From Lytechinus variegatus (taxonomy: Eukaryota; Echinodermata; Echinoidea; Temnopleuroida; Toxopneustidae): DNA of 64,000 nucleotides. How positions within the stretch are numbered: the stretch's first letter is position 1; each line of letters starts with the position of its first letter. Where the stretch lies: assembly GCF_018143015.1 (NCBI RefSeq), contig NC_054747.1, positions 30,684,733 to 30,748,732 of the forward strand, given 5' to 3'. A program made the translations under genes and the position numbers. A model generated the notes under the pieces. The model did not search any database. It had not been told where the DNA came from and saw only the letters and a list, made by a program, of their open reading frames with translations. This document shows positions 33,860 through 45,600 of the stretch, piece after piece.

Positions 33860-34037
33860 GTGAGTCTATTTTTCAAATACAAGGATGTATGGAATATTAA
33901 GAATCGATTTGATATACCTTACTATGGTATTATATCGTACACCATTACACAACGCATAATATAAAAACTCGCAAATTACATTTAAGGGGAAAAAGAAGGA
34001 ACGAGTTGCTTTAGCGACAGCCATCGATCCTAACCCT

Positions 34038-34347
34038 ATAATAATAATAATAATATACAGTTCTTGTATAGCGCATATCACATTATGAATAATGTCTCTA
34101 TGCGCTTCCAAAGGACTTGGATATTATTACCCCAGCTGTAGCTTTACAGCCGTAATTACTAAGATACAGCGCACACGCATTTCAAGGAAATAAATTCCTG
34201 CCAGGTACCCATTCACCTCACCTGGGTTGAGTGCAGCACAATGTGGATGATTTTCTTGCTGAAGGAAATTACGCCATGGCTGGGATTCGAACCCACGACC
34301 CTCTGTTTCAAAGTCAGAAGACTAATCCACTGGGCCACAACGCTCCA
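34038..34347 (-). mobile_element. tRNA-derived SINE, minus orientation, near full length
   Basis: Reading the minus strand: a tRNA-like head with box B (complement of GGGATTCGAACCC) near 34285, the body with GGTACCCATTCACCTCACCT, and an ATT-rich tail at 34040-34056. The head is a SINE promoter, not a free tRNA gene. Confidence 0.85.
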
Positions 34348-35103
34348 CACATAAGTCTAAAAAGCTATCCCTGATCCCAATACATGTATACATTTTTCAC
34401 ACTTAGGGTGGCCATCGCAAAAAGGAACTTTTCTAAAAAACAATGAAAAGTCATAACTCCCACACATTAATATATTTCTCTCATATTTATTTCAATTGTG
34501 GGTGGTATAATATTTGTGAAAATAGGCCAGAGCTCACCCCCCCCCCATGCATTCCCGCACTCACCCCATTCGTTGACATGTGATAAACATTTGCGCTATT
34601 TTAAATAATAAGATTTTAAATAAAATGGTATAATTCCATTGATTCTATTGAACCACATGCGAGTTTAACTAGTATTACATTTCGATATTGCTATATATAC
34701 TATAATCTGACTGACTAAAGAGGTTTGTATTACTTTCAAAAGGAGTTATAATTATGACTGTCATTTTGACATTGATGTACATAACGTAATGTAAGATGCA
34801 TTTTACCAATGAATAATAATGAATGATAAGAATCGTTTAAAAAACAGTTAAATATTAGACATAGGCCCTAAACACCGAAATTTTCTGTCTACTATGTTAT
34901 TTTCGGAAACCCTCACACCTGTTGGCTTGCATGGTATATCTGATTTCATACATGTCTAGAGTCTAGTATGCGAAAGTAAGTACAGTTGAATTGAAATTCG
35001 AAATACCGACAAATTTTCAGATATCACTCGATTGTATGCATTATTTGGAAGATTATGATGTAGTGTCATTTTTTTTACTCAGATTACACGTATTGCAAAG
35101 TAT

Positions 35104-35147
<44 letters not shown>

Positions 35148-36696
35148 TTTCTATACTCGAAATTCACTTACCAACTCGACTCAGCAACTGACTTTATCTC
35201 TCACTGCATATCATCCAACAAACCAAAACGAATTAAGTTTTCCAAAGTGAAGTTATCCAGGAACTGACATTTACCTTAAAAATATCATCGTTGAATTTGT
35301 AATTCTGAAATACGGTCGACCAAAATTATCATAAAGTTAATTTATTTGCAGGTATCGCGAATTTTTGAATAACACGAATCATATCCAATATACACACTCT
35401 CTTCGCAACAGATATCATGTTATTACGAGACAGCTGATAAACACGGTACAGCCTTCACGTGTCGTATTGACACACTCCCATTCATAATTTGACCTTAGGT
35501 CGCATGCAGGGATCGAAAAGGGGTGCAAAGTTACCCCTCTCATAATCTCAACTTTACCCCTTCTCCCAAAACAATCCCAAACGTGAAACTTCATATTGAC
35601 GTGATAAGGGCTATATTGTCATGGTAACAGTGTGAATATATACTGATTTTTTTTGCTTCTTCTTCGTGAATGGAGAGTGGAATTTTTATTTTGCCTCTTT
35701 TCCCCTTCACTCCCTGATACGCCTCTATACAGTAGAGTGGGTGGGGACAAAAGTCAAGACGATTTGAGTTCCTATTCATAAGATTTACTGGGCAATAATA
35801 GTCTATTGTTATGCTAACCGTTTATCGAACAGCGATGAAAGTCCCGCCGATAACAGTTGTATGTTGCTATGCAACGAAGTAAACAGAACTTAGATTTGGG
35901 GTATAGCCTCTCTCCCGGGAATCTCTATAAATATACCGCAGGACATTATTCCTTTATAGATTGTGTGAACAAAAACTTGGCTCATTTTTTCAGATGGACT
36001 ACATAGATAATCAATAAGTTCATAAACTTGGGGGTAATTATTTATCCTTAATCGCGTTTTTTTTTTGGAAGACATTAATTTATGTTTTATCATGTTATTA
36101 TGTTAGGGGTGTGGTCTTATAATTGCATGGATTGAACAATCATGAAAGTAGTGTATCATGTCGATAGCAATAATTGTTGTACATCTCGGTTGCAGAAGAT
36201 ATTCTGAGGGGATGCTCGCACTCATGCAATCCTTAAAAATGGGCCTTTTTTGTACCGCTTCACCCTCTCCTCTCTACTCACTACTCATTCCCCCCCCCCC
36301 CCTTCTCTCTCTCTCTCTGTCTTTATGCTCACATTCACAACCCTTTTATTTATTGATATATTCATATTCCACAATCATCAAAGTACATTTCGTAATCATG
36401 TTTACAATGAAAAAAATGCATAACATATGCAGGATTGAAACGTAGCAATGAAATGAAAAAAGTGGAGGGGCCTACTAAAAAGCAGAGCTTGTAAAATGTA
36501 GACCCCCTATCAAAACTTTATACAAGGGTAATATGATACAAATAGAGTAAAATAATCAGCAAAATTCTATAAAATTATATAGATATAAACACTGTAACAC
36601 AAATGTATTTACAATATATACAAAATTAAATATTGACTTAAAAAAATATTCAATACTACCGTGGATAAGTATGAAGTTCACAAATATTAGATTGAA
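34348..36696. other. No gene seen; TA microsatellite, C run
   Basis: A TA repeat lies at about 35106-35146 and a C run with CT repeats at about 36290-36318. 36440-36696 is probably the 3' untranslated part of the adjacent LINE. No other feature is supported. Confidence 0.5.
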
Positions 36697-37560
36697 TCAA
36701 TAAGAATTCAGGAGAAATTTTTTGATGAGTAATTTAAATCGTATAAGATTAGCTGCCTCTTTCATTTCTCTGTCCAGAGAATTCCAGAGTTTTGGTCCTG
36801 TGAAAAATACAGTTTTGCTAGAAAATACTGTTTTACTTTTAGGTAAGTGATAGTCATTTGATTGTCTCGTATTATATGAATGTAAAGTATTGTTTCTCAT
36901 AAATTTCTTTTGTAGGACATTAGGTAAACTATTTCTATCTAGCTGATACATAAATTGGAATAGTTGCAAGCGGTACAGGTCATTGATTTTAAGGATACGT
37001 TTCTGACGAAACAATTCATCCGTATGAGCTCTAAAGGACATATTGCATATTATTCTCAGTACTTTTTTCTGAAGTAGCAAGACTTTATTTAGTCTCGTTT
37101 GAGAGGCATTACCCCATGCCAGAATTCCATAATTAAGATATGGTAGAATTAATGCACAATACAACATGGATAGCGCCTGTGCTGGTAGAACGTATTTAAG
37201 CTTATTGATGACTCCAATATTTCTTGACACAGTTTTGCAAGTATTGTTGATATGAGCATTCCACGTAAGCTTGTTATCAATAGTAAGACCTAAAAATTTT
37301 GTTGTTTGCACTTCTTTGATTTCAGTATTATCTAAAAGTATTTGATGCGGTAGATGTTTCAATGAATGACTAAAAAGCATATAATTAGTTTTTTGCAGAT
37401 TCAGTGACAATTTGTTGGCTTTAATCCAGTTTGTTACTTTTTTAAATTCTGTATTCATAGTGCTCACAAGTACATGTGGATCATGGTGTGTATAGAAAAT
37501 ATTGGAATCAATATCAATTGATATCTTATAGTTAGACATACATTTATAACTGATTGCCAT
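36697..37560 (-). pseudogene. 5'-truncated LINE, reverse transcriptase C-terminal part
   Basis: A 287-codon open frame covers the end of a non-LTR retrotransposon ORF2. It starts around the catalytic YADD region, degraded here to IDIDSNIFYTHHDP, then reads VTNWIKANKLSLNLQKTNYM, TKFLGLTIDNKLTWNAHI, YCALILPYLNYGILAWGN, and the C-terminal TRQSNDYHLPKSKT and GPKLWNSL. This is typical of the CR1/Jockey group. Endonuclease and most of the RT are missing, so it cannot move alone, but the remaining frame is uninterrupted, which suggests a fairly recent insertion. The ATG at its start is probably accidental. Confidence 0.9.
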
Positions 37561-37564
37561 TTTT

Positions 37565-37890
37565 TCACTCGATTTTCTATTGTGCCAGAATTATTTCATT
37601 GGTCATTGTTTTTATCAGCGAATAAATTATACAATTATAAGTATTAAAATTAATTACTGTTCCCTTTTAATAATTTAAAATATTTTGGTTGATTAATATT
37701 ACCATTTAAGTAACAATATTTTTTTTTATTTATGTTACTAAGTATTGTTATCTTTGATTTAGATTTTGGCTTTATTTTCATGTATGATGTGATGATTTAT
37801 TTTATTCTTTGTTTTCATCGGGTCATTGATGAAAAACAGTTTTATACTGATCTTTTGTACCTGATTAAATATGTTCTAATAAATAAATAA
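37565..37890 (+). mobile_element. Probable retroposon 3' tail in opposite orientation
   Basis: AT-rich sequence ends TTTTGTACCTGATTAAATAT, then GTTCTAATAAATAAATAAG, which looks like the 3' end of a LINE on the plus strand. It abuts the truncated minus-strand LINE. Confidence 0.35.
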
Positions 37891-39925
37891 GTAAATTCTC
37901 TTCTTTCTTGTTATTCAAACACCCGTCTCTGCCATATTGCTCCCTCCCTCCCTCTCTCTTCTCCCCTTTCTTTTCTCTTGTTAGACTCATTCTCTTCTTC
38001 TTGTCATCCTTACACCTGTCTATTTCCTCCCCTCCCCCCCCCCCCACTCACTCTCTCTCTCTCCCTCTCTCTTTATCCTTTCCTTATTAAATACACTTTT
38101 ATTTAAGACCTTTATGTAAGAAGCCTGATCACAAATATACGTTACAGTAAACTATCTTTATAGAATTTCACACATCATTAAAATAAATATTTACAATGTT
38201 TTTGCATGAAACTGCCATAGCACACACTTATGGTATGCTCGTTAGAATTTCGGTGTGAATACCATTTACATATATCTACAGGACTTTTTCACAAAAAGCA
38301 TTTCATACTCTATTCAATAAATCAATTTTCCTAATCAAAACAGGAAACGGATAAGAACTGATCACATTTAGATTTTTAAAAGAAACACAGAAAATAAAGA
38401 TTTTTTTTAAAACCCCACAAAATATCATTACTTTACATTTCTTATTTGAACAAACATCAAATGTAAGAGCACTTCCATAATGCCTCCAAACAACAGTTGA
38501 ATTTCCTCAGATTAAGGTTAAAGGAGAAAAGTAAAAACATAATTTGGAGCAGTCAATAAAAAGAATTATTTCCAAAATCCACTGTTAAACCAAACAGGTC
38601 TGACCTTTCACAATATCTGTCAATCTCAGGGTAGTCCATGTGGTCAACAAACATACATGCAATCTATCACATCATTTAATGAACCTAATAAAATATCACT
38701 TGAAATAAAAGCAGAACTTGTCCAATAGAGTGCTAGTGAAATCAAATGAATTGCAATGGATAAATTTCATTCATACAAACCAATTCAAATTCATCATTCA
38801 TGAAAGAGAAATAGACCTTGCCTGACCTAGCAATATGTAATATAATATGTGACCAGTCACCCAAATCCAACAATAAGTGGCCCAAAAATGAATTTTGAGA
38901 TTTTCATTGAGTTTAAGCTTTAAAATGATATATGTCTTGATCAAAATTAACTCACTCAATTACTTAATTGAATGCAGGAGAAACAAAGCGAGAGCTTCAG
39001 AAATTAAGGAGAAAACAACATTTGAAGTTTGTATTCACTCAAGCATGAGACGTGCACACTCTTTCAATGAAACTTCCAAGCAGTCTGCAAAACTTGTGTA
39101 AAAAAAACTCTTGTATCTTGTTTTCTACTCAACTTTACAACTAAATATTTCTACAGTATAAAGATGAAGAAATACTCCTCCAGAGAAGCTAAGATTTGAA
39201 TTTTGGCTTTTTGAAGACCAATTTACTATTTTGGCTATTACAGACAATTTTCCCTGCCGACTTATTGGTGGTTTGGGGTGGTTGGTCACTATGAAATCAC
39301 ATTCTTATTATTTATCTTTCATCAATCGCAAATGAAGGGAATCCTTCACACTTATTATTCATTCATAATCATGAAAACAGCCCCAATATTATCATGGAGA
39401 ATATCATTAAAAAGAGCTTAAAAACAAAATAAAAACGAAAAGGCAAGTTTGTGAATACTCAGAATTCTGTCAATACAAATTTCCCATAGACATACCAAAT
39501 TTGTATGACTGATATGAAACATTCATTGTAAAAAAAACTTGATATCTCAAGGAAAAAAAAGGATTTAAAATAAGAATAAATATAGTTTGGCATTTGAATT
39601 TACGTCACATTTCTGTAATGTAGTAAATTTTCTCTCACTAATCTGAAATACAAATAAACACAACATAAACGTATCAATATGATTTTTTTTGTGTGTGGGG
39701 GTGTTCTTTTTCCTCAAATTAAAAAAAAATAAGGTTATGACCTGGAAAATATGATCTCTATTAGAAGTGATTAATAGAAACAAATCTGAATTCTATGAGG
39801 TAAAAGTTGTGAAAATATTTAACAAAATTTCAACCTCCAGATTTTAAAGAAAGATGCATTTTCATTAAACTCACATATGAAATCAAATTTAAACTATTTG
39901 CTTTGTCTTCAATAAAGGATATGGA
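37891..39925. other. No gene seen
   Basis: Pyrimidine-rich low-complexity sequence with a C run lies at 37905-38090. The rest is AT-rich without recognisable features. Confidence 0.5.
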
Positions 39926-40137
39926 GGGGTGTTTCACAAAGATTTTAGTATGAATAAAGTCGCACTTAAATGTCGATGCGTACATGGTATGCAACGCGCA
40001 ATCTTATTGATAGATACGCGGTAGTGCGCATCCTCATAACACGATCTGACCAATGCAGTCAAGCCTTTTATACCGCACGCAACTCGGTATTTAAGTGCGA
40101 CTCTAAGTCATACTTAAATCTTTGTGAAACATTCCCC
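39926..40137. mobile_element. MITE family D, GGGGTGTTTCACAAAGATTT ends
   Basis: GGGGTGTTTCACAAAGATTT at the left and its near complement ending ATTCCCC at the right. AAGTCGCACTTAAATG and its inverse lie inside. A broken copy is at 48423-48695. Confidence 0.8.
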
Positions 40138-41065
40138 AGTTTTCTTGTTGTATCATCATTTCTTACAACGAAAAGAAAAAAATCTCAAAAAGAAATGCAA
40201 GGTAATAGCGAGCACACGATACGTTACACTTCTGTTCATTTCAAACTTCTTTCAATCGATAATTCAACAATATTCAATAAGAATTAATATTTGTACAAAA
40301 CAATAAATACAGTACTTTGACTGAATACTTTGAATAGGACGGCTACAATTTTCCTTCAAGGTTGTCACGTTACAAACACAGTAACTGAATACTATACAAT
40401 AAATAAACAATACCGAGAGAAATTTACATGAAACAGATATACATATCTTGCAATTTATGAATACATAATTACACGACTATCATACTTTCAAATTAGCATC
40501 ATCCAAAATCAATTGTTCTAAAATATTGAGGATTTTCCAAATAATAATCATAATCAAACTAAATTGCTAAATATGTCATTTAAAATACTGTTAAATGACC
40601 AAAATCAATCAAATTTTTAAAATGCATTTTTATGCCTTTTCTAAAGAAAGTCATTAGGATAACGATTCTCCTTTCCCCGCAAGACTTCATACTAATTTAC
40701 AGTTTTTGTTTTGTTTTTTCCTTCAATTTTTTCTTCAGACAAATATTTGAATTTACCTATAAAAAATCAGTTCTCTGGTAATTTCATGGTAAATGTATCT
40801 AATCCAGTGCAGTGTTTCGTAGTCAGTCGAGGAATTGAGTATATGGCCCATATTCAAACTCTGGTTTAAAGTTGCAATTTAACAATTGAAGTATTTCTGC
40901 ATAGTGAGATTAATTTCCCTTTGCTCGAGTAGCTCATAATACTGTAAAGATATTTGTATGATAGAAAAAGGAAATAATTTGTTTACAATGTAATATTGTC
41001 GATGGTCGCCTGTTAAAACCTTAAAAATCTAAACATTTCGGCATTCCAAGTCACCTAAAAAGACA
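40138..41065. other. No gene seen
   Basis: AT-rich. A fragment near 40846-40890 (CCCATATTCAAACTCTGGTT) resembles the end of MITE family C. Confidence 0.5.
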
Positions 41066-41983
41066 ACAAGTGGAACACCTGTGGCAGTCTTGCCTGCATT
41101 ACGCGAATCAATATAGCAGCAGAGCTGACTTTGACAACAGCTATTGAATGATTATTCACAAAAGAAAATACTCATATGATAATAAAATAATATGCCCATT
41201 GACCCAACATGACCCTTTGACCATGATCATGTGACCTAAGATGTGTGCAAAACATACTAGATTACCCTTATGACTAGATGTATCATGAACTACATGTGTA
41301 AATCCATAAAATTTCTAAGTTATGATGCCAATTCAACTAATACCCCCAACACGGCCAAAGTTCGTTGACGGTAGATAACCTTTGATCTTGGTCATGGGCC
41401 TTGAAATGTGCACAGGATATTCAAAGATAAATTTATGTCCAAGTTTCATGAACTACATCAATAAACTTTTAAAGTTATGACGATTCCACAATTACCCCAA
41501 ACATTATCAAAGTTTGTTGACCCTTAATGACCTTTGACCTTGGTCATGTGACCTGAAACTCGCACAGGATGTTCAGGGATACTCGATTGCTCTTATGTCT
41601 AAGATTCATGGTCAAGATCCATGAAATTTCAAAGTTATGACAATGCCACAAATACCCCCGACATGGTCAAAGTTCGTTGACCCTAAGTGACCTTTGACCT
41701 TAGTCATGTGACCAGAAAATCGGGCAGGATATCTTTGATTCCCCCAATATGGTCTAGGTTCATTGACCCTAAATGACCTCTGACCTTAGTCATGTGACCA
41801 GAAACTCAGGCAGGACGTTCAGTAATACTTGATTAACCTTATATCCAAGTTTCATGAACTAGGTCTATAAACTTTCTAAGTTATGACATTTCAAAAACTA
41901 AACCTTGGTTAAGATTTCAATGTTGACGCTGCCATCGGAAAAGTGGCGCCTATAGTCTCGGTCTGCTATGCAGGCGAGACAAA
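41066..41983 (-). repeat. Composite satellite-bearing repeat, copy 2
   Basis: In the opposite orientation to copy 1, this runs from ACAAGTGGAACACC and GCAGTCTTGCCTGC to GCGCCTATAGTCTCGG, then GCAGGCGAGAC. It contains about four units with TGACCTTTGACCT, CCCCGACATGGTCAAAGTTC and AAGTTTCATGAACT. Confidence 0.85.
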
Positions 41984-43044
41984 AACTGTCATAAATTGGA
42001 ATTTTGGCGACAATGGTGGAAAACTCGCATTTTCTGAAACAGCCTCCTAATGCCTGTAGAGAATTCATTCTTGGAAAAAGAAGGTTGCTGGTTAGGCTTT
42101 AACTCTTAATCAAGCTCTTTCAGCGCTTTCCTCAAAATTTCTAATTTTTGAGACAATGTTTTAACAGCCTACAGACTGCATGATTGTGGATATTCAAACC
42201 TTCCTTTTTTTAGATTTTTTTTATAATTATTTTTTACAGCTGATGATGCACTAACGCAAAAAAGTCTTTTCTAATTTCCTTGTAGAATAACATTTCTGAA
42301 ACATGCTCAGGTGATTAGGTTTTTGTGATCTCGCAATTTCCATCATATAAATGTATTGGCAAATCATGTTCTGAAAATGATGGATTTTCAAAAGCGATTT
42401 AATCGAATCAAAATTACCGAACATGAATTGCTTGATTGTTAAAAGAGTTTTCAATCTTCTTTATATTTCATAACATTCATTGGCATTGACACATTTCCAT
42501 TAGATCAGAAATAGCAAAGTTGACCTATCACATGACCAATAATCAATATGTCACAGCTTTATCGCAGTGCAAAAGCAAAGCTGGGATCACTCTTTTGTCC
42601 CAAAACAGGGATACTGTACATATACTTTTTAAACAAATGACATTATACATTACCGAGATCTGTCTTAACATTGGTATTTCTGAGCTAAAATTTGCTACAA
42701 AGCAGACTAACGAAACTTCCACTTGACATATCCTTGCGGAGATTGACCTCCTTCAATTCAACTAGCTACATGTATGACCCAGACACTGTGTTATCAAATA
42801 CATACTACTATCTTTAAGATAAATTCAGAAGCGTGGAATACTCTAATTAAATCACAAGAGTAATCATCCCAATTTCTTTTCCTTTTTTTGACCTGACTGT
42901 TGGCACATTTTGAATGGAGTTCTCTATTAGATATACAGCACCGTGTTTTGTTTTAATTGCTTTCAGCTAATTTCACTAAATGTAGCCAAGAACAGCAATT
43001 TGTGTTCTCCAACTATTGTAACACAGACAAGCACTTGTTCTCGA
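41984..43044. other. No gene seen
   Basis: No coding, RNA or repeat signal was recognised. Confidence 0.5.
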
Positions 43045-43290
43045 AGAATTATTTTGAAAGATCGACTTCAAGAGATTTGCAGAGGAAATATTTTTACAGA
43101 TTGACTTCAAGAGATTTTGCAAAGGAATTATTTTGAAAGATTGACTTCAAGAGAATTGCAAAGGACTTATTTTGACAGATTGACTTCAAGCGAATCGCAA
43201 AGGGAGTATTTTGAAAGATTGACTTCAAGAGATTTGCAAAGGGAGTATTTTGAAAGATTGACTCGAAGAGATTTGCAGAGGAATACGGTT
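43045..43290 (+). repeat. 39-bp coding-like minisatellite, ~6 units
   Basis: The unit TATTTTGAAAGATTGACTTC, then AAGAGATTTGCAAAGGGAG, repeats about every 39-42 bp. In one frame it encodes a 13-residue repeat YFERLTSRDLQRE over about four units within an open frame at 43117-43338. Earlier units are out of this frame because of a one-base difference. The protein, if any, is not recognised. Confidence 0.8.
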
Positions 43291-43872
43291 AATTATATAT
43301 CTTTCATGGCAGATGTCAGCAATGACTATCTCCTCTAAGCCCAGGTACTAACAAGCTCCATGGAAGAAATTGAAAAATTGTCCACTACAAAATCTTTTGG
43401 GACGGTACGGTTGCAGGTTGCAAGCTTTGGTAATGCCATTTTCATTCTGATATCACTGAACCTAAATGCCACCGCACATCTTAAGTTTGATCTGCAACCA
43501 AAATTATAAAATGTAGTAAAATTTGATGCAAATATTGAGGCATGGAACATCTTACTGGTAAAGTTTTAAATCATTGTGTGAATACTTATAATATCCAAAT
43601 CTGTGACTATCGTATGCTACCATCCTTATTAGAATGAAACCGAATTGAATATCTAGTCATAATGATGTCATAATAATTGTACGGTTGGCTAAAATTTGAA
43701 ATGAATTTGGTGGCCTTTACTCCAAAATAAAAGCTTGCAATCATCCAAAATTGTCAAATTGGTATTCTTACCACCGATCTAAACCTGAAACACAAAGACA
43801 CTTTCCATTCACATTCTCAGAAAACAAGCAAAAAGTGATATGTTCCAAAGTCGGATTGCGGCCTTTAGATCA
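43291..43872. other. No gene seen
   Basis: Nothing recognised. Confidence 0.5.
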
Positions 43873-44005
43873 GGGGACCATTTCATGAAGACTTAGTGTA
43901 ACTTCCATGAAAACCTTGATTCTGATTGGCTGCCGAGCCCTGTTAACATAGTAGTTGCCATAATGGCAAAGTTACAATAGTTGTAACTCTTTATGAGATG
44001 GCCCC
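43873..44005. mobile_element. Short MITE, GGGGACCATTTCATGAAGA ends
   Basis: GGGGACCATTTCATGAAG at the left is inverted as CTTTATGAGATGGCCCC at the right. It contains GATTGGCTG and is related to 52790-52943. Confidence 0.7.
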
Positions 44006-44076
44006 TAAATCACTAATGTTGTCTAAATGTTGAATCAAGTGCTGCCAACCTATTCAAGAATCAAAATTGACAGCGA

Positions 44077-44308
44077 GACCCATATTCTCAAACGAGGTTT
44101 CAATTTGTACTCAGGTAAAAAAAACATGGTTTGTGCAGATTTCTTGTTTTATTGCGCATCCCTTTGAGCACCCTTTGCCAAGGACACACGTTTAATGGGA
44201 TTTTTCTTTGTGTACGCCATGAAATGAGCATAATTATGGACAAAACATTTGCGCAGTTCAAGGTTTTGTACCATAGCATAATTGAAACCTCTTTTGAGAA
44301 TATGGGCT
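44077..44308. mobile_element. MITE, GAGACCCATATTCTCAAA ends
   Basis: AGACCCATATTCTCAAACGA and its inverse (CTCTTTTGAGAATATGGGCT) form the ends; GGTTTCAATT follows each. A relative lies at 45020-45250. Confidence 0.75.
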
Positions 44309-44725
44309 TGAGTGTCTGGCAATAATTTCCTTTGGAAAACTCTAAAAGAATGCATCTTCCCAGATCACCTAGCACACATAAATCAGAAAAACAGATATAT
44401 ATTGTTGAGTGTCAGAGGATGCAAGCTTATCAGTAACTCAAAAGCAAGGTCACTCAAGCCACCTATCTAGAGATGGTGCAATGTCAGTAGCTATTGAGTA
44501 TTCAGACAAGGCATCTTTACATAGATTCCCATCAGCCTTCATGGTGCCATATACATGTTTTTTTAATATGTTTTCGACCAACACAAAACAATGTTGAGAT
44601 TTAAAGAGGGCTTTGATGGGTGGTGGACATGGGCAATTCTGGAGGTAAGGTGCAGGGTCAGTAGTGCTACCAACCTTGACATGGAATGCAGGTCACCAAT
44701 CAGGCTTCTTCGAAAGGCATCTTCA

Positions 44726-44868
44726 GGACCCCAATTACATAAAGCTAAGAAATCGATCATGGGGTGTTCATTGATACGATTGATTGCCATTGATTATCAC
44801 TTATGGTCATTCGTAAAAATCATCCCCATGACCAATCAATCGCTAAGCTTTATGACAAAGGGCCCAGG
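44726..44868. mobile_element. Short MITE, CCCCAATTACATAAAGCTAA ends
   Basis: GGACCCCAATTACATAAAGC is inverted as GCTTTATGACAAAGGGCCC. AATCGATCATGGGG and its inverse lie inside. The overlapping open frame is an artefact. Confidence 0.7.
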
Positions 44869-45019
44869 ACGAAATGTCATGAAAGTGAAGGGTTACAGTC
44901 TAGCATTGATTGGTAACAAAGGTAAGGCTAGTCTTCAATTGCCATCGTGCCACTTATCAACACATAACACAATGCAAGAAGCTATCTAGCTGCTTACTAA
45001 GGCATCTGCTGACACAAAG

Positions 45020-45250
45020 GCCTGTCTTCTCATGAGGTTTCGATTGAACCATGGTACAAATCCATGGACTATACAGATATTTAGTATCATTGTGCTTCAA
45101 TTAGGCGCACTTTGCCGAAATTGCGTACTTACAATTGGACTTTTCTCCTCAGTTTAGGTGATTAAATAAGCATAATTATGTACACAAATCTGCATAGTCC
45201 GTGGTTTGGTACCATGGTACAGTTGACAGTTCTTTTGAGAATATGGGCCA
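45020..45250. mobile_element. MITE related to 44077-44308, diverged
   Basis: The right end CTTTTGAGAATATGGGCC and internal ATAAGCATAATTATG match the family. The left end (TCTTCTCATGAGGTTTCGAT) is diverged. Confidence 0.6.
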
Positions 45251-45506
45251 TAGAGTCAGGGTTGACTGGCACCTTGGGGAGGATTGGCAGTTTGGCATTG
45301 GTGAGTAGGTATCCAGGAGAAAGGCTATTCTTGAATCACCAAAGGACAATACACCTGGACATGGTGCAGTACAAGAAGCTTGCTTGCTTCCAAATGGGCA
45401 TCTGTTTGGAGATTCTTGATGTCTACAGCAATTGTCCTTGACAGGTAGGGTTCTGACTGTCTTATTGGTTTGTTCTGATGGCGACGCACAGAAGGGATAA
45501 CGGCTA

Positions 45507-45600
45507 TCATAGCCTGGAGTCCTTACGGCTTATCTTGGAAGTATAGAAGAGGATATAGGCGTTGGATGTTACAACATTGCACTCCTTTAGTTGTGTGACT
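45507..45600 (-). CDS. USP2: USP exon 11 (last)
   Basis: Acceptor CCTGCAG|AGTC. Encodes VTQLKECNVVTSNAYILFYT, the final beta strand region of the USP fold (usual form SDAYILFYE), then SKISRKDSRL and TGA at 45507-45509. Confidence 0.88.

Noticed and set aside
34270-34345. tRNA-like box B and anticodon-like region; similar at 20196, 53680 and 55050
   Set aside because: These are SINE heads: the same body and tail follow each, and the acceptor stems do not pair as in a functional tRNA.
43045-43290. Possible CRISPR-like regular repeat
   Set aside because: Units are contiguous without spacers in an animal genome; it is a minisatellite.
44591-44989. 132-codon plus-strand frame
   Set aside because: It crosses a MITE (44726-44868), and the rest has no recognisable family or conserved motif.
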